Part shown: positions 33,879-41,510 of the stretch, piece after piece
How the letters are laid out: every line of letters begins with the position of its first letter
Numbering within the stretch: the stretch's first letter is position 1
Assembly (NCBI RefSeq): GCF_001693385.1
Contig: NZ_CP016428.1
Coordinates: 7,554,001 to 7,618,000 of the forward strand
Length of the DNA stretch: 64,000 nucleotides
Direction: 5' to 3'
Source: Bradyrhizobium icense
GTDB lineage: Bacteria; Pseudomonadota; Alphaproteobacteria; Rhizobiales; Xanthobacteraceae
Position numbers and translations under genes: made by a program
Notes under the pieces: model-generated
Told to the model about the DNA's origin: nothing
The model's input: only the letters and a program-made list of their open reading frames with translations
Database searches by the model: none

Positions 33879-34091
33879 GTGAGCATGGGAACCGTGAAGT
33901 GGTTTAACGCAACCAAGGGCTATGGCTTCATCCAGCCGGACGACGGCGGCAATGACGTGTTCGTGCACATCAGCGCTGTCGAGCGTGCCGGCCTCGGAAC
34001 GTTGCGTGAAGGCCAGAAGATCTCCTACGAAATCGTGGCAGATCGCCGCTCTGGCAAATCTTCGGCCGACAATCTGCGCGCCGCCGGATAA
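33879..34091 (+). CDS. Cold-shock protein, CspA family
   Basis: 70 residues. The GTG at 33879 has GAAGGGA eight bases upstream and is preferred over the ATG at 33885. The single cold-shock domain has RNP1 as KGYGFIQ and RNP2 as VFVHIS, with the aromatic residues in [13 protein letters not shown]. It binds single-stranded RNA and melts secondary structure. A strong terminator follows, so it is the end of the plus-strand translation/cold-shock group. Confidence 0.93.
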   Translation: MSMGTVKWFNATKGYGFIQPDDGGNDVFVHISAVERAGLGTLREGQKISYEIVADRRSGKSSADNLRAAG

Positions 34092-34150
34092 ACGATTTTT
34101 CGGGGCGCGCATGCGACAGCGCCCCGGAGATCGCTCCTGAATAAATCAAA

Positions 34151-34178
34151 AGGCCGCGCTTTTTGGCGCGGCCTTTTT
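34151..34178. terminator. Bidirectional rho-independent terminator
   Basis: The stem AGGCCGCGC/GCGCGGCCT with a T-rich loop is followed by five T residues on the plus strand, and by TTTTGATTT on the minus strand. It serves the cold-shock gene from the left and the tadE-like pair from the right. Confidence 0.9.
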
Positions 34179-34223
34179 ATTTGCATTCTCTTCGACGCAC
34201 TCATCCGATCAGCGGCGGTCGCC

Positions 34224-34823
34224 TCACTTCGTGGTGCAGTCCGTCTTGTACTTCACGCAAAGCCCCTGGCGCGGACGGGTGTAGGAGACGTCGCTCAGCG
34301 TGATGCCACTCACCTTGTTGATGAACCAGGCGACGCTCGGCACGTATTTGTACTTCACCTCGCTGTAGATCAGATAGGTTCCGCCGATCTTGAGAGCATC
34401 CGGGATCTCGATGATGGTGCCGTCCGCATGCAATTCGGCGCCCTTGCTCCACTGCACCCGCGCCTTCAGCGTGTCCGGATTGATCCAGAGTTCCGAGATT
34501 GTGCCCTGCACCGGCGTCGACGAATACGGCGTCATGATCGACTTGCCGGCATTGAAGAAGTTCGTCAATTTCGCGTCGTCGACCTCGGTGTTCTGCGACG
34601 TCAGGTCCGACAGCGTGCGCGCCATGATCGTCACCTTGCGGTCGATGGCAACGCCCGTGGAAAACTCGTACGTTCCGAGGAAAAGCATAGCCATGAGCGG
34701 GATGATCATGGCGAATTCGACCGCCGCGAGACCGCTGTTGTTCCTGCGCAGAGCGGCAACGTGGCGCCGCAGGCGCGACAACCAAATCGATGACGGCATT
34801 TTCGTTTTCATTGAGGCGCTCAT
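34224..34823 (-). CDS. TadE-family pilus assembly protein (second of pair)
   Basis: 199 residues from MSASMKTKMPSSIW. A basic N-terminus (RLRRHVAALRRNNSG) leads into the TadE motif LAAVEFAMIIPLMAMLFLGT, with the conserved Glu after the processing-type Gly/Ala site, and then an exported beta-rich domain ending in two cysteines (GLCVKYKTDCTTK). TadE-like pseudopilins are cleaved by TadV/CpaA-type peptidases and help assemble Flp pili. The ATG overlaps the stop of the upstream tadE-like gene by four bases. Confidence 0.87.
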   Translation of the reverse strand: MSASMKTKMPSSIWLSRLRRHVAALRRNNSGLAAVEFAMIIPLMAMLFLGTYEFSTGVAIDRKVTIMARTLSDLTSQNTEVDDAKLTNFFNAGKSIMTPYSSTPVQGTISELWINPDTLKARVQWSKGAELHADGTIIEIPDALKIGGTYLIYSEVKYKYVPSVAWFINKVSGITLSDVSYTRPRQGLCVKYKTDCTTK

Positions 34824-35383
34824 GAGCAGGTGGTACCGCCGGTAGGGAACGGCTCGTTCTGGAATGCAGCGGTGGCGGTCAGAAGACGCTTGCCGCCGAC
34901 CATGTTCGTCAGATTGAAGCCGAGCCCGGTGACGAACACCGGCCATGGATAGAACAGCCGCACCACGACCACATCGCCGTCCTTGCCGGGACAATATTTC
35001 ATATCGTTGATGAAGGTCTTCGAAGAAGAATCGATCGGTTCGTCGATATTCACACCGGCAAACGAAGGATAGCTCCGCACATCGATCGAGACACCGTTCG
35101 CACAATCGAACATCACGGTGAGCTTGCCGCAAACGGCGTCCTTGAACTGCTCCTTGGTGAGGGAAGCGCCCTGCGCCTGGCCGGTCATGACCAGACGCGC
35201 CGAGTCCTGCGTCACGGTTTCGAGGATCTGGCTGGCAAAGAACACCAGCGCCAGTTCGATGATCGCGAACAGAACAGCGAAGAATATCGGCGCAACCAGT
35301 GCAAACTCGACAGCAGCCGCGCCCTTTCGGTTGCGACCAAACCGGCGCAGGATGTTTGTCTTGGACGCTGTGGAAGGCGGCAT
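34820..35383 (-). CDS. TadE-family pilus assembly protein (first of pair)
   Basis: 187 residues from MPPSTASKTNILRRFGRNRK. The TadE motif GAAAVEFALVAPIFFAVLFA includes the membrane helix and the conserved Glu. The exported part has cysteines in DAVCGKLTV, FDCANGVS, KYCPGKDG and the C-terminal TTCS. GAGG eight bases upstream of the ATG supports the start. An exact CtrA-type box lies 100 bases upstream (35482-35497). The frame stays open further upstream, but that extension is not credible. Confidence 0.88.
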   Translation of the reverse strand: MPPSTASKTNILRRFGRNRKGAAAVEFALVAPIFFAVLFAIIELALVFFASQILETVTQDSARLVMTGQAQGASLTKEQFKDAVCGKLTVMFDCANGVSIDVRSYPSFAGVNIDEPIDSSSKTFINDMKYCPGKDGDVVVVRLFYPWPVFVTGLGFNLTNMVGGKRLLTATAAFQNEPFPTGGTTCS

Positions 35384-35481
35384 TGAAGAGACCTCAGAAC
35401 GCGAGGGGAATTGCCGCGAAAACCTATCCGAAACTGATTGTTGAATTGTTTCGTCCGATCCAGACAGAACGGCCTGCGCCC

Positions 35482-35497
35482 TTAAACGGATCTTAAC
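35482..35497. promoter_or_regulatory. CtrA-type binding site upstream of the tadE pair
   Basis: TTAA at 35482-35485, seven bases, then TTAAC at 35493-35497: an exact match to TTAA-N7-TTAAC. It lies 100 bp upstream of the tadE-like pair. Pilus genes are classic CtrA targets in Caulobacter. Binding is inferred. Confidence 0.6.
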
Positions 35498-35564
35498 CGT
35501 GCCGGAAGACCAGCGCCGACGCCGCCCGTCGAACGGGACGGCGAGGCCTGCGCAACTGGTCAGT

Positions 35565-36059
35565 TTACTTGCTGCCCGCGGACCCGGCGGCCTGGCTGGA
35601 GAGCGAGCCGGCCTGATCGATGGCGGTCTTGAAGTAGCCGTCGCCGTCGCCAAGGGTGACACGGCGCTGGCAGATCGGCATGCAGCTATAGGATTCCCGT
35701 TCGACGCCACGGTAGACGGTGACGAGTTGATCGGTCGGGCCTTCGACCTGGATCTGGCGGTCCACCAGCACTTCGCCGTTGCGGTCCATGGCGATGAAAT
35801 TGGTCGCGCCGTAGCCCTTGCCGGTGACGACGATGATGCCGCCGCTCTGCAGGGTCACGTCTGCGATCAGTGGATTTCCGACTACGATGGTGGAGACCTT
35901 GGCGGGAAGCTTCACAAGCTTCGCCTGATCGACATAGACGGCGATTCGGTCGGGATCGGGCGAGGCCAGGCCGACGGCCGGCCACAGCAGGATTCCTGCA
36001 GCGAGGGAACGCAATCCTGAACGCGCGCGTGCGCGAATACGCGGGAACTTGAACGACAT
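35565..36059 (-). CDS. CpaC N-terminal-like (secretin N-domain) exported protein
   Basis: 164 residues. After a signal peptide (RSLAAGILLWPAVGLASPDP) the mature part DRIAVYVDQAKLVKLPAKVS, STIVVGNPLIADVTLQSGG and GYGATNFIAMDRNGEVLVDR matches the N-terminal domain of Tad/type II secretins (compare residues 55-140 of the CpaC at 41511-42974). The secretin barrel is missing. The C-terminal part has a Cys pair in YSCMPICQRR. Stand-alone proteins of this type occur in Rhizobiales Tad loci; a role beside the secretin is likely but not defined. A 181-base gap, with a CtrA-type box, separates it from the tadE pair. Confidence 0.82.
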   Translation of the reverse strand: MSFKFPRIRARARSGLRSLAAGILLWPAVGLASPDPDRIAVYVDQAKLVKLPAKVSTIVVGNPLIADVTLQSGGIIVVTGKGYGATNFIAMDRNGEVLVDRQIQVEGPTDQLVTVYRGVERESYSCMPICQRRVTLGDGDGYFKTAIDQAGSLSSQAAGSAGSK

Positions 36060-36194
36060 ATTTTACCCCGGGGCATCAACAAGCCGGCGATGGCGATACG
36101 CAGCGGAACCGGCGCCCGACAAGGTGAATCTGACGACAATTCATGAACAAACGGCAAATAGGCCCCGCCGTGCGGCAAGAAATCCGCCACCAGC

Positions 36195-37022
36195 CTATTT
36201 GCGGAATGGGTAAGCCAGTTGCCCAATGATTTCGCGCGGGAACGAGGGCTGATCGTCCACGCCGTACTGCTCCGGCAGGCGATCCGGCGGCATTCGGAAG
36301 GTCCCGAACAGGATGTCCCAGAGCGGAAAGGTGCCTGCGAAGTTGGTGTCCCCGCCCTCCTCGCGGGAGGTGTGGTGCCAGCGGTGAAACACCGGCGTCG
36401 CCACGACGAATTTGAACGGCCCCAGCGTCCAGTTGAGGTTGGCGTGAACGAATGCCGAATGGAAGATGTTGAACGGCCCGAGCCACAGCATCACGCCCGG
36501 CGATATGCCGGCTATCAGCAGCACGACGTCGACCCCAATGGTACCTAACAGCAGGTTGACGGGGTGGAAGCGTGCCGCCGAGATCCAGTCCACATCTTCC
36601 GACGAATGATGAATGGCGTGGTATTTCCAGAATCCGCCGCCGTGAAACATGCGGTGCAGCCAGTACATCATGAAGTCGGCAGCGACCAGGTACAGGAGCG
36701 CCTGCAGCCACAAGGGCATCCTCGACAATGGGCCGTGGCCGTTGTCGTAGAAGGCAATCAGCTCGTCGGCGTCGTGAATACCAAACAGCAAAGCGGTGCC
36801 GAGCACCAACAGTCCGATGCGGAACACGCGCGCGAACAGCGGCACCAGAAACCAGTAGCAGATGTCGGTGACGAGTTCGCGCTTGCGCCACCACGGCTGG
36901 CCGGGATTGCAGGCCCAGAAATGCGAAAGCAGCGAGAACACGAGCGCCAGCGCGATCGTGACCGGCACCACCTTGGCCATGGTCTGGCCCAGCATCTCCA
37001 CGACTTCGATTGGCAGGTTCAT
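36195..37022 (-). CDS. Sterol desaturase / fatty acid hydroxylase family protein (copy 1)
   Basis: 275 residues with three to four membrane segments. The di-iron histidine boxes are complete: HRMFH, HAIHH, and FHRWHH near the C-terminus, plus HANLNW between. Members of this family hydroxylate or desaturate sterols, hopanoids, carotenoids or fatty acids in the membrane with O2. It is about three-quarters identical, by eye, to the copy at 38553-39380. It is codirectional with the polytopic protein between the copies, so the three may be one unit. Confidence 0.9.
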   Translation of the reverse strand: MNLPIEVVEMLGQTMAKVVPVTIALALVFSLLSHFWACNPGQPWWRKRELVTDICYWFLVPLFARVFRIGLLVLGTALLFGIHDADELIAFYDNGHGPLSRMPLWLQALLYLVAADFMMYWLHRMFHGGGFWKYHAIHHSSEDVDWISAARFHPVNLLLGTIGVDVVLLIAGISPGVMLWLGPFNIFHSAFVHANLNWTLGPFKFVVATPVFHRWHHTSREEGGDTNFAGTFPLWDILFGTFRMPPDRLPEQYGVDDQPSFPREIIGQLAYPFRK

Positions 37023-37082
37023 CCGGCCCGCGTACCAGAATCCCGGCTCGCCCGCCAGCTCGCCTCCCGGAGATCGGCCGGA

Positions 37083-38534
37083 TCAGTGGGGCGTGCGAAC
37101 GTGCAGCACCGCGTTCTCGTCGGCGTAGGCGCGCCGCCAGCCGCTGATATTATCGAGCAGGCTGACCGCGGGAGTGTGCGGCGTCAGCAGTACGGCGTCG
37201 ACCTCCCAGGTCTTGAGAATGTCGAGAAACTGGTTGACGTCCTTGAGCTGCATGGCGCGGTAATAGGCCATGTCGAAGGCTTCGCCATAGAGCTCGGCGC
37301 GCCCGTCGACGAAGACGGGAATCTGCCGCCAGATCAGATAGCCGCCGAACGGAAGATCGTTGAGAACCCGCTTGGGATTATGCGCTTTCAGCGCGTCGAC
37401 GGCCGCGGAAGGCGACTGGCTTTCCGGCGGTGCAAACGTTGTGTTGGCGGCGAGCAGCCATGTCCAGCCGCCGAGCAGGACCATCACCGCGGCCATTACT
37501 CCCGCTGGAGCGGCGATACGGGCAGGCCAGGCCGGCCGCAGCGCGAACTGCGACGCCACCGGTGCGAGCACCACGATCGGCAGCAACAGCGCGAAGATCT
37601 CGACGTTCCGGACATGCGACAGCGCCATGTGCAAAAGGCCGAGCACCAGCGCGATCCGTGGCGGCGTGAGCTTGACGCCGCCGTAAAGTGCGCCGGCGAT
37701 CAGCGTGAGGATCGCCGCCTCGAACGTGCCGAATTTGCTGAAGTCCGCCGGCATCCATTCATAGATCAGATGCAGGAGTTCGCCGAGATCGAGAATCTTG
37801 CGTGCGGCAAGGATCGATCCCCAGCCGTACGGCGTGGCGCAGCAGGCCGCCAGCGCGCCGAGGCCGAACAGCGCCCAGCGCAACGCCAGCGACCTCTGCT
37901 GCGCGCGATCGGCGTTCCACAACGCATCGAGCGCGAACGCGCCGACCAGCACCAGGCCGAAGACGAATCCGCCGTGCAGGTTCGCCCACAACGCGATCAA
38001 CGGCAAAAGCCATGGCGACGGCGCCTGGCCGCGCTCGCTCGCCGACATCAGCCCGTACGCCCATGCCAGCATGATCGGCAGCACCAGCACATGCGGGCGG
38101 GCCAGAAAATGCCCCATCGACAGCACCATCGCCGCGATCGCGACCGCGACCGCATAGACCGCGGGAATGCGGCGGCCGAGAATATGGGCGAACAATGCAA
38201 AGGTTGCGGCGATAGAGGTCGCGGCGAGAACCACCGGCCCGGTCCAGCCCGCCAGATTGTAGCTCACCGCATACAGAACCTGCGACAGCCAGGACGATGA
38301 TGTCCACGGCTCTCCGGTCTTGGTGAAGGAATAGATGTCGACGCGAGGCAAAGCGTGGTGGTCGAGGATCCACTGGCCCACCGCGATCTGCCAGTAGGTA
38401 TCGGAATCGTTCAAAAGCGCCCGTCCGCCGATCAGCATCAGCGCGTAGACGCCGATTCCGAGCCAGAGCCATGCCGGGACATCGGCGAGGCTGAAGGCTT
38501 TGTCCCGCTGGATCGCCCCGGCTTCAGTGCTCAT
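37083..38534 (-). CDS. Polytopic membrane protein, glycosyltransferase-like, unknown function
   Basis: 483 residues with about ten to twelve membrane segments. Near the N-terminus is SDTYWQIAVGQWILDHHALP followed by SFTKTGEPWTSSSWLSQ, a pattern seen in GT-C-like membrane proteins where the first loop carries acidic or tryptophan residues. The C-terminal soluble part has NDLPFGGYLIWRQIPVFVDG and LLTPHTPAVSLLDNISG. I do not recognise a characterised member. It lies between two sterol-desaturase paralogues, so a role in making or moving a modified lipid or glycolipid is a reasonable guess. Confidence 0.75.
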   Translation of the reverse strand: MSTEAGAIQRDKAFSLADVPAWLWLGIGVYALMLIGGRALLNDSDTYWQIAVGQWILDHHALPRVDIYSFTKTGEPWTSSSWLSQVLYAVSYNLAGWTGPVVLAATSIAATFALFAHILGRRIPAVYAVAVAIAAMVLSMGHFLARPHVLVLPIMLAWAYGLMSASERGQAPSPWLLPLIALWANLHGGFVFGLVLVGAFALDALWNADRAQQRSLALRWALFGLGALAACCATPYGWGSILAARKILDLGELLHLIYEWMPADFSKFGTFEAAILTLIAGALYGGVKLTPPRIALVLGLLHMALSHVRNVEIFALLLPIVVLAPVASQFALRPAWPARIAAPAGVMAAVMVLLGGWTWLLAANTTFAPPESQSPSAAVDALKAHNPKRVLNDLPFGGYLIWRQIPVFVDGRAELYGEAFDMAYYRAMQLKDVNQFLDILKTWEVDAVLLTPHTPAVSLLDNISGWRRAYADENAVLHVRTPH

Positions 38535-38552
38535 GCGCAATTACCGGCCGGA

Positions 38553-39380
38553 TTATTGACGGAAAGGATAGGCCAATTGTCCGCCGATCTCGGCAGGGAT
38601 ATCCTGATCGTTCACGCCGTAATTGTCGGGCAGGCGGTTCTCCGGCATCCGGAACGTTCCGAACAGAATGTCCCAGAGCGGGAAGGTGCCCGCGAAATTG
38701 GTATTGCCGCCCTCTTCGAGCGAGGTGTGATGCCAGCGATGGAAGACCGGCGTGGCAAGCACATATTTCAACGGTCCGAGCGTCCAGTTCAGATTGGCGT
38801 GAACGAAGGCGGAGTGGAAGGTCGTGAACGGCCCGACCCACAGCATGATGTTGGGAGAAATGCCCGCCATCAGCAGGATGACGTCGACCAGGATCGTTCC
38901 GATAAACAGGTTGACGGGGTGAAACCGCGCAGCCGAGATCCACTCGAGATCTTCGGAAGAATGATGGATGGCATGATACTTCCAGAACCCGCCGCCGTGA
39001 AACATGCGGTGCAGCCAGTACAGCATGAAGTCGGATGCAACGAGGAACAACAGCGCCTGCACCAAGAGCGGAAGCTGCGACAGCGGTCCATGGCCATTGT
39101 CGTAGAATGCGATCAGTTCGTCGACCTCGTGAATGTTGAAGACGACCGCAGCGCCGAGCACCAACAGTCCGATGCGGAAGATGCGCGCGAACACCGGAAC
39201 GAGAAACCAGTAGCAGATATCGGTGATGAGCTCGCGCTTGCGCCACCAGGGTTTGCCCGGATTGCAGGCCCAGAAATGCGAGAGTACCGTGAACACGAGG
39301 GCGAGCGCGATCGTGACAGGAACGACCTTCGCTATCGTCTGGCCCACTACCTCGATGACTTCCATTGGGAAACTGGACAT
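38553..39380 (-). CDS. Sterol desaturase / fatty acid hydroxylase family protein (copy 2)
   Basis: 275 residues. The ATG at 39380 has GAGG upstream and is preferred to an in-frame TTG at 39395. The histidine boxes are HRMFH, HAIHH and FHRWHH, all as in the copy at 36195-37022, and the two proteins align end to end. The close similarity and flanking arrangement point to duplication around, or insertion of, the membrane protein gene. The stop lies 18 bases before the start of that gene. Confidence 0.9.
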   Translation of the reverse strand: MSSFPMEVIEVVGQTIAKVVPVTIALALVFTVLSHFWACNPGKPWWRKRELITDICYWFLVPVFARIFRIGLLVLGAAVVFNIHEVDELIAFYDNGHGPLSQLPLLVQALLFLVASDFMLYWLHRMFHGGGFWKYHAIHHSSEDLEWISAARFHPVNLFIGTILVDVILLMAGISPNIMLWVGPFTTFHSAFVHANLNWTLGPLKYVLATPVFHRWHHTSLEEGGNTNFAGTFPLWDILFGTFRMPENRLPDNYGVNDQDIPAEIGGQLAYPFRQ

Positions 39381-39686
39381 GACGACCTCGTTCAATCGGA
39401 CACAGCAAGGGGTATCCGCTCGCGCTTAAGGAGCCGTGAATCAAGGGAAGCGATCGACACGACGGGGCCGCAACGAACGCGTCGTGAAGTCGCGCTTGCA
39501 TTTTATCGGATGCCTTAATGCAGTGTTTACTGTGCTCAAGAACTGCAAGTTCCAAGCATTTTTGCGGGATCGAATTAACTGCGCCGAAATTGTCGCACCC
39601 TAGGGTGACGCCATGGTCACGGCGCTGAGAACGCCGGCGAGACCAAACTTAAGTTCGACCAGCCACGTGTGTACACAGGAGTTATC
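39381..39686. other. Divergent control region between the desaturase and pilin genes
   Basis: No gene is supported in 306 bases. It contains a one-mismatch CtrA box (39516-39531) and a strong Shine-Dalgarno sequence (CAGGAG) before the pilin. The middle is less GC-rich (TTTTATCGGATGCCTTAATG), as expected for promoters. Confidence 0.45.
39516..39531 (+). promoter_or_regulatory. Near-match CtrA box upstream of the Flp pilin
   Basis: TTAA at 39516-39519, seven bases, then TTTAC at 39527-39531: one mismatch to TTAA-N7-TTAAC. It lies about 155 bases upstream of the pilin start. Confidence 0.4.
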
Positions 39687-39851
39687 ATGAAGAATCTCGT
39701 TTCGCGTTTCGTGAAGGATGAGTCCGGCGCCACCGCCATCGAATACGGTCTGATTGCCGCCGGCATCGCGATCGCGATCATCACCGCCGTTCAGGGCGTC
39801 GGCACCCAACTCTCGACCAACTTCAACACCATCTCGACCTCGCTGAAGTAA
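39687..39851 (+). CDS. Flp/Fap-type pilin
   Basis: 54 residues: MKNLVSRFVKDESGATAIEY then GLIAAGIAIAIITAVQGVGT. The pre-pilin cleavage site is after the Gly of DESG, followed by ATAIEYGLIA with the Glu and Tyr required for Flp pilin processing. CAGGAG lies six bases before the ATG. It polymerises into the tight-adherence pilus and should be the most strongly expressed gene of the locus. A terminator follows directly, so it is mostly monocistronic. Confidence 0.95.
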   Translation: MKNLVSRFVKDESGATAIEYGLIAAGIAIAIITAVQGVGTQLSTNFNTISTSLK

Positions 39852-39875
39852 GCGACGGTTGCGAGCTAGCTTCAG

Positions 39876-39907
39876 GGGCCCCGGCATGCCGGGGCCCTCG
39901 TTGTTTT
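39876..39907 (+). terminator. Rho-independent terminator after the pilin gene
   Basis: A perfect 10-bp GC stem (GGGCCCCGGC/GCCGGGGCCC) with a two-base spacer, which must open to form a loop, followed by TCGTTGTTTT. It probably allows high pilin mRNA and less readthrough into cpaA. Confidence 0.75.
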
Positions 39908-40049
39908 CCCAAGGTCCGCGCACCGGACTCAGAAGGCCGCATCCGATGCGGACGACCTGCGATTTCCGGCGTTTCCCGATTGTTCATTTCTCGTGACTAG
40001 GCTCGGCCAGAGCCTGAACCCCCGGGTCAACCGCAGCCTGCGTGATTTC

Positions 40050-40574
40050 ATGATTCTCGATACCGCCCGCCTCCTGCTGTTTCCGGCCCTGATGGCGTTC
40101 GCAGCCGCGAGCGACCTCTTCACCATGACGATTTCGAACCGGGTGTCGCTGGCGCTGATCGCCGGCTTTGTGGCGCTTGCGCTGCTGGGCGGCATGGGCC
40201 TGCACGACATGCTGCTGCATTTCGGCGCCGGCGCCGCCGTTCTCGTCGTAGCCTTTGCCTGCTTCGCGATGGGATGGGTCGGCGGCGGCGACGCCAAGGT
40301 CGCGGCCAGCGTGGCGCTCTGGTTGGGCTTCGACCACCTCCTCAATTATCTGGTCTATGTCTCGCTGCTCGGCGGAGCGCTGACGGTCTTGCTGATTCAG
40401 TTCCGACAATGGCCGCTACCCTCCCTGCTGACGGGACAAGCCTGGCTGAACCGGTTGCACGACAAGCAGAGCGGAATCCCCTATGGCATCGCACTCGCCC
40501 TCGGCGCGCTGATCGTCTATCCGGAAACCGAATGGATCAAGGCGGTCGACCTCATTCACCTCGCGATGCGCTGA
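40050..40574 (+). CDS. cpaA: Prepilin peptidase CpaA/TadV (A24 family)
   Basis: 174 residues from MILDTARLLLFPALMAFAAA; the open frame extends upstream to a GTG but the family begins here. Two catalytic aspartates are in place: Asp in AAASDLFTMTISNRVS and Asp in GWVGGGDAKVAAS. About five membrane helices. It cleaves the leader of the Flp pilin and of the TadE-like pseudopilins. No strong Shine-Dalgarno sequence is visible. Confidence 0.92.
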   Translation: MILDTARLLLFPALMAFAAASDLFTMTISNRVSLALIAGFVALALLGGMGLHDMLLHFGAGAAVLVVAFACFAMGWVGGGDAKVAASVALWLGFDHLLNYLVYVSLLGGALTVLLIQFRQWPLPSLLTGQAWLNRLHDKQSGIPYGIALALGALIVYPETEWIKAVDLIHLAMR

Positions 40575-40619
40575 TCCGGCGTCGCTAACTTTCCGTTAAG
40601 GCAATTTACACACGCCTCA

Positions 40620-40635
40620 TTAACCATGCTTTGAC
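40620..40635 (+). promoter_or_regulatory. Near-match CtrA box upstream of cpaB
   Basis: TTAA at 40620-40623, seven bases, then TTGAC at 40631-40635: one mismatch to the CtrA consensus. It lies 67 bases upstream of the cpaB start, so it could drive cpaBCDEF-tadBC. Confidence 0.4.
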
Positions 40636-40701
40636 GAATAGCTGGTCAACTCCCATCACGGCGGCGGAAGCGTCGCGGCGTAATGTGGAAAGTGAAGCGT
40701 A

Positions 40702-41493
40702 ATGAATACCGCACGCATTGTGGTCCTGGCCATCGCGATCGGCGCCGGCGGCATTGCCGCATATCTCGCCAGCGGGTCCGGCAACAAGCCTGCGCCGGCC
40801 CAGCCGGTCGCGCAGCTTCAGACGGTCGATATTCTCGTCGCAAAATCGGATATCGGCCTCGGCCAGTCGGTCAAGCCCGACGATCTGCAATGGCAGACCT
40901 GGCCGGCCGCGACCGCCAGCAACAATTTCATCAGCCGCGCCAGCAAGGCCGACGCCATCAAGGAGATCACCGGCTCGATCGCGCGCGCGCCGTTCATCGC
41001 GGGCGAGCCGATTCGCGAGCAGAAGCTGGTGAAGGCCGACGGCTCCGGTTTCATGGCGGCGATCCTGCCCGCAGGCTATCGGGCCATTTCCACCGAAATT
41101 TCGCCGGAAACCGGCGCCGGCGGCTTCATCCTGCCGAACGACCGCGTCGACGTAATTCTTACCAAGCGCGAGAAGAACCCGGACAGCACTGGCCCGGATA
41201 TCTCCAGTTCGGAGATCATTCTCAGCAATGTTCGCGTTCTGGCGATCGACCAGGCACCGAAGGAAAAAGAAGGCGCCAGCTCGCTGGTCGGCAGGACGGT
41301 CACCCTCGAGCTGAAGCCCGAGCAGGCTGAGACGCTGGCGCGGTCGCGCCAGAGCGGCACGCTGACGCTGGCGCTGCGCAGCATTGCCGACATAAACGCG
41401 GTCGAAAGGCCGGACGAACAATTCAACAAGCGCGGCGAAAGCCTCAACGTCATTCGTTACGGCGTTGCCAGCCAGCAGACGATGCAGAAGTGA
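40702..41493 (+). CDS. cpaB: Pilus assembly protein CpaB/RcpC
   Basis: 263 residues. A membrane anchor (RIVVLAIAIGAGGIAAYLAS) is followed by a SAF domain (VDILVAKSDIGLGQSVKPDD, with LQWQTWPA) and the RcpC-type domain (AISTEISPETGAGGFILPND, RVDVILTKREKN). CpaB is periplasmic and needed for secretin function in Tad systems. The ATG has AGTGAAGCGTA upstream. A short spacer precedes cpaC. Confidence 0.94.
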   Translation: MNTARIVVLAIAIGAGGIAAYLASGSGNKPAPAQPVAQLQTVDILVAKSDIGLGQSVKPDDLQWQTWPAATASNNFISRASKADAIKEITGSIARAPFIAGEPIREQKLVKADGSGFMAAILPAGYRAISTEISPETGAGGFILPNDRVDVILTKREKNPDSTGPDISSSEIILSNVRVLAIDQAPKEKEGASSLVGRTVTLELKPEQAETLARSRQSGTLTLALRSIADINAVERPDEQFNKRGESLNVIRYGVASQQTMQK

Positions 41494-41510
41494 CCGAAAG
41501 GACGCACGAT

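Noticed and set aside
36564..38300. Plus-strand open frame of 578 codons
   Set aside because: Antisense to the desaturase and polytopic membrane genes; translation is a low-complexity Gln/Arg/His string.
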